9,763 bases of DNA. Source: CAZYWA01 sp964650975 [NCBI: uncultured bacterium] (GTDB lineage Bacteria > JADJOY01). The notes below the pieces were generated by a model that was given only the letters and a program-made list of their open reading frames with translations, ran no database searches and had not been told where the DNA came from. Shown one piece after another: positions 5,788 to 9,763 of the stretch (positions within the stretch are counted from its first letter, which is position 1; each line of letters opens with the position of its first letter). The DNA lies in NCBI GenBank assembly GCA_964650975.1, contig CAZYWA010000290.1:1-9763 (forward strand), written 5' to 3'. The translations under genes were made by a program, and so were the position numbers.

Positions 5788-6318
5788 ATGTTCCGAATGA
5801 CCAAGCAAACCGACTACGGGATCGTGCTGCTCACTCGCTTCGCGGGTTCGCCCACGGGAATGGTCCATACGGCGCGAGATCTGGCCGAGGACACGCTGCT
5901 GCCACTGCCCATGGTGAGCAAGATCCTGAAGGTATTGAGCCGCTTCGGTCTCTTGGTGTCGCACCGCGGTGTGAAGGGCGGCTACAGCCTGTCGCGGCAG
6001 CCCGAGCAGATCACCATGATCGAGATCATCAGTGCCCTCGAAGGGCCGGTGGCAATCACCGAGTGCAGCCTCGAGGGACCGGGCACGTGCCGGCAGGAGC
6101 CGCTCTGCCCGGTTCGCACCAACTGGCAACGGGTGAACCAGGTCATCCGCGACGCGCTGGCCGGCCTGACCCTCGCGGAGATGAAGCGCCCGCTACCGGC
6201 CTTCCACACCTCGTGGGTGAGCCACGACACCGTGCAGCTGCCCGAGCTCACGGCTCATCGGATTCCCGCTCCGGGCCTGACCGGTGCCGCGGTGCTGCCG
6301 CCGGTGCCCGCCCCCTGA
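5788..6318 (+). CDS. Rrf2-family Fe-S-responsive transcriptional regulator of the suf operon
   Basis: This 176-residue protein starts '[19 protein letters not shown]'. The winged-helix region typical of Rrf2 proteins follows, including '[19 protein letters not shown]' (38-56), '[11 protein letters not shown]' (58-68) and '[12 protein letters not shown]' (75-86). Three cysteines, C93, C101 and C107, lie in '[11 protein letters not shown]' and 'EPLC', as in IscR and SUF-system Rrf2 regulators that bind a [2Fe-2S] or related cluster. This subgroup is typically encoded first in suf operons and represses them when clusters are sufficient. That role is inferred here from motifs and position. After the normal end near residue 140 there is an unusual Pro/Ala-rich tail of about 35 residues ending PPVPAP. 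The protein is cytosolic. sufB begins 70 nt downstream on the same strand. A candidate operator lies just upstream at 5704-5728. Confidence 0.9.
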   Translation: MFRMTKQTDYGIVLLTRFAGSPTGMVHTARDLAEDTLLPLPMVSKILKVLSRFGLLVSHRGVKGGYSLSRQPEQITMIEIISALEGPVAITECSLEGPGTCRQEPLCPVRTNWQRVNQVIRDALAGLTLAEMKRPLPAFHTSWVSHDTVQLPELTAHRIPAPGLTGAAVLPPVPAP

Positions 6319-6354
6319 TCCAGCGATCCAGCGCCTCGACCCAGCCATCCAGAC
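6318..6354 (+). repeat. Short 8-bp repeat units in the Rrf2-sufB spacer
   Basis: ATCCAGCG is repeated exactly in tandem at 6318-6325 and 6326-6333. After 5 bases come the related units ACCCAGCC (6339-6346) and ATCCAGAC (6347-6354). The first unit overlaps the last base of the Rrf2 stop. The rest of the spacer up to sufB holds only the ribosome-binding site. It is probably slippage-derived sequence, and no function can be assigned. Confidence 0.5.
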
Positions 6355-6373
6355 TCTACCGCCCGCCGACTCT

Positions 6374-6379
6374 GAGGAG
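6374..6379 (+). promoter_or_regulatory. Shine-Dalgarno site of sufB
   Basis: GAGGAG lies 9 nt before the ATG at 6389. The reading frame is open back to 6284, inside the regulator gene, but this site and the usual SufB N-terminus both point to 6389. Confidence 0.7.
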
Positions 6380-6388
6380 CACGCCAGC

Positions 6389-7837
<1,449 letters not shown>

Positions 7838-7869
7838 AGGGCCTGGAACGGAACCGAAAGGGAATCGAA

Positions 7870-8665
<796 letters not shown>

Positions 8666-8667
<2 letters not shown>

Positions 8668-8671
8668 GGGG
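8666..8671 (+). promoter_or_regulatory. Shine-Dalgarno site of sufD
   Basis: GAGGGG begins inside the sufC stop codon (TGA, 8665-8667) and ends 8 nt before the sufD ATG at 8680. Overlap of the stop and the ribosome-binding site suggests coupled translation of sufC and sufD. Confidence 0.6.
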
Positions 8672-8679
8672 CGGTTGCC

Positions 8680-9763
8680 ATGACCGAATCCAGCCCCTTT
8701 CTCGCGAGCTTTCGCGAGCTCCCGCGAACCCAGCCGTTCGCGACCGTGCCCTGGTTCGCGCGGCTCCGAGAATCCTCGCTCGTCCGGTTCGGCGAGATCG
8801 GATTGCCGAGCACGCGCCAGGAGGACTGGCGCTACACCAGCGTCGAGCCGCTGGCGCGGACGGCTTTCCGTCCCGCGGACCCGGCCGAGGCGGAGCAGCT
8901 CGATCCCGCCGCCGTCGGAGCTTTCCGCCTCGCGGACGCCGCTGCGGAGCTGGTGTTCGTGAACGGGCACTACGCGGCGCGGCTGTCGAGCACCGCGGCG
9001 TTGCGTGCCGGCGTGCGCGTCGACTCCCTCGGGGCCGCGCTGCGCGAGCGCGCCGCCGAGATCGAGCCGCACTTCGGCAAGCTGGTGCCGGCCGAAAGCC
9101 AGGCCTTCACCGCGCTCAACGCCGCGTTCGTCCAGGACGGCGCACTGGTGCAGGTGGCCCGCGGCGCGGTCCTCGAAGCTCCGATCCATCTGGTGTTCGT
9201 GTCCACGTGCGGGGCCCAGCCGGTGGCGAGCCACCCGCGGGTCCTGGTTCTCGCCGACGAAGCGAGCCAGGTGACGCTGGTCGAGCGTTACGTGACGATC
9301 GGTGACGGAATCCACTTCACCAACGCCGTGACCGAGATCGACCTCGGCTCGGCCGCGGTGGTGGAGCACGTGAAGCTCGGCCGCGAATCCGAGAGCGCCT
9401 TCCACGTCGGGTCGCTCTTCGTTCGTCAGGCGCGCGCCAGCCAGTTCGAGTCGCGGTGGATCGCCGCCGGCGGCGCCCTGGTCCGGAACGACGTGCGCAC
9501 GATCCTCGACGGCGAGGGCGCCTCGTGCACCCTCGACGGGCTGATGCTGGGCCGTGGCTCGCAGCACCTCGACAGCCAGACGCTCATCGATCACGCCAAG
9601 CCGCACTGCGAGAGCCAGCAGCTCTACAAGTCGGTGCTCGACGGCTCGTCGCGCAGCGTCTTCAACGGCCGGGTGATCGTGGAGCCCAACGCGCAGAAGA
9701 CCAGCGCCCGGCAGACCAATCGCAACTTGCTGGTGTCGAGCACGGCACGCGCCGACAGCGGCC
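8680..9763 (+). CDS. sufD: SufD, Fe-S cluster assembly scaffold protein (3' end outside window)
   Basis: The frame stays open from the ATG at 8680 to the window edge, giving 361 residues and one extra base; full SufD proteins are about 420-450 residues. The N-terminal helical part contains 'LPSTRQEDWRYTSVEPL' (42-58), the usual SufD P-x-x-x-x-E-x-W-[RK]-Y-T motif. The beta-helix core has 'LVFVNGHY' (91-98), 'FTALNAAFVQDG' (143-154) and 'HCESQQLYKSVLDGSSRSVF' (309-328), followed by 'NGRVIVEPNAQKTSARQTN' (329-347). SufD pairs with SufB to form the SufBC2D scaffold and is needed for iron acquisition. The residues matching E. coli Cys358 and His360 would lie just beyond the edge, so they cannot be checked here. 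Gene order sufB-sufC-sufD is standard, and a sufS gene is likely next. Confidence 0.95.
   Translation, partial: MTESSPFLASFRELPRTQPFATVPWFARLRESSLVRFGEIGLPSTRQEDWRYTSVEPLARTAFRPADPAEAEQLDPAAVGAFRLADAAAELVFVNGHYAARLSSTAALRAGVRVDSLGAALRERAAEIEPHFGKLVPAESQAFTALNAAFVQDGALVQVARGAVLEAPIHLVFVSTCGAQPVASHPRVLVLADEASQVTLVERYVTIGDGIHFTNAVTEIDLGSAAVVEHVKLGRESESAFHVGSLFVRQARASQFESRWIAAGGALVRNDVRTILDGEGASCTLDGLMLGRGSQHLDSQTLIDHAKPHCESQQLYKSVLDGSSRSVFNGRVIVEPNAQKTSARQTNRNLLVSSTARADSG

Overview
This is a GC-rich bacterial window (strong G/C bias at third codon positions, GC-rich spacers) with no tRNA, rRNA, CRISPR array, insertion sequence or phage gene. Its closing genes, an Rrf2-type regulator followed by sufB, sufC and sufD on one strand, form the SUF iron-sulfur assembly operon layout common in GC-rich environmental phyla such as Gemmatimonadota, Myxococcota, Acidobacteriota and Eisenbacteria-like candidates. 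I cannot place it more precisely from sequence alone.

Left half (1-5601): a radical-SAM-rich accessory locus. It opens with the C-terminal tail of a SPASM-type protein (1-202). This is joined by an ATGA overlap to a complete radical SAM enzyme with a reduced SPASM/Twitch-like C-terminus (199-1293), which is joined by a TGATG overlap to a cobalamin-binding-domain radical SAM protein (1293-2858). These three look like one translationally coupled operon that begins before the window. A convergent gene on the minus strand (4475-2787) encodes a multi-pass GT-C-type membrane glycosyltransferase, and its 3' end overlaps the B12 radical SAM gene by 72 bp. Divergent from it, a fourth radical SAM/SPASM gene (4573-5601) reads on the plus strand. 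Four radical SAM proteins beside a polyprenyl-sugar-type glycosyltransferase suggest chemical tailoring of a cell-surface glycan or lipid, but no substrate or precursor peptide is visible, so this is inference.

Control region (5602-5787): a 186 bp gap, less GC-rich than its surroundings. It carries a terminator-like hairpin for the fourth radical SAM gene, a second perfect 7-bp inverted repeat, a short direct repeat, and a candidate promoter (TTGCAT/17 bp/TAAATT). Its -35 is overlapped by a 25-nt half-dyad that resembles IscR/Rrf2 operators.

Right half (5788-9763): the SUF operon. The Rrf2 regulator has three cysteines placed as in cluster-binding Rrf2 proteins and probably senses Fe-S status and controls its own operon. 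SufB and SufD form the assembly scaffold with the SufC ATPase. SufD is cut by the window edge after 361 residues; a SufS cysteine desulfurase and SufU or SufT would be expected downstream. The operon may help supply the many [4Fe-4S] clusters used by the neighbouring radical SAM enzymes, but nothing in the sequence shows shared regulation.
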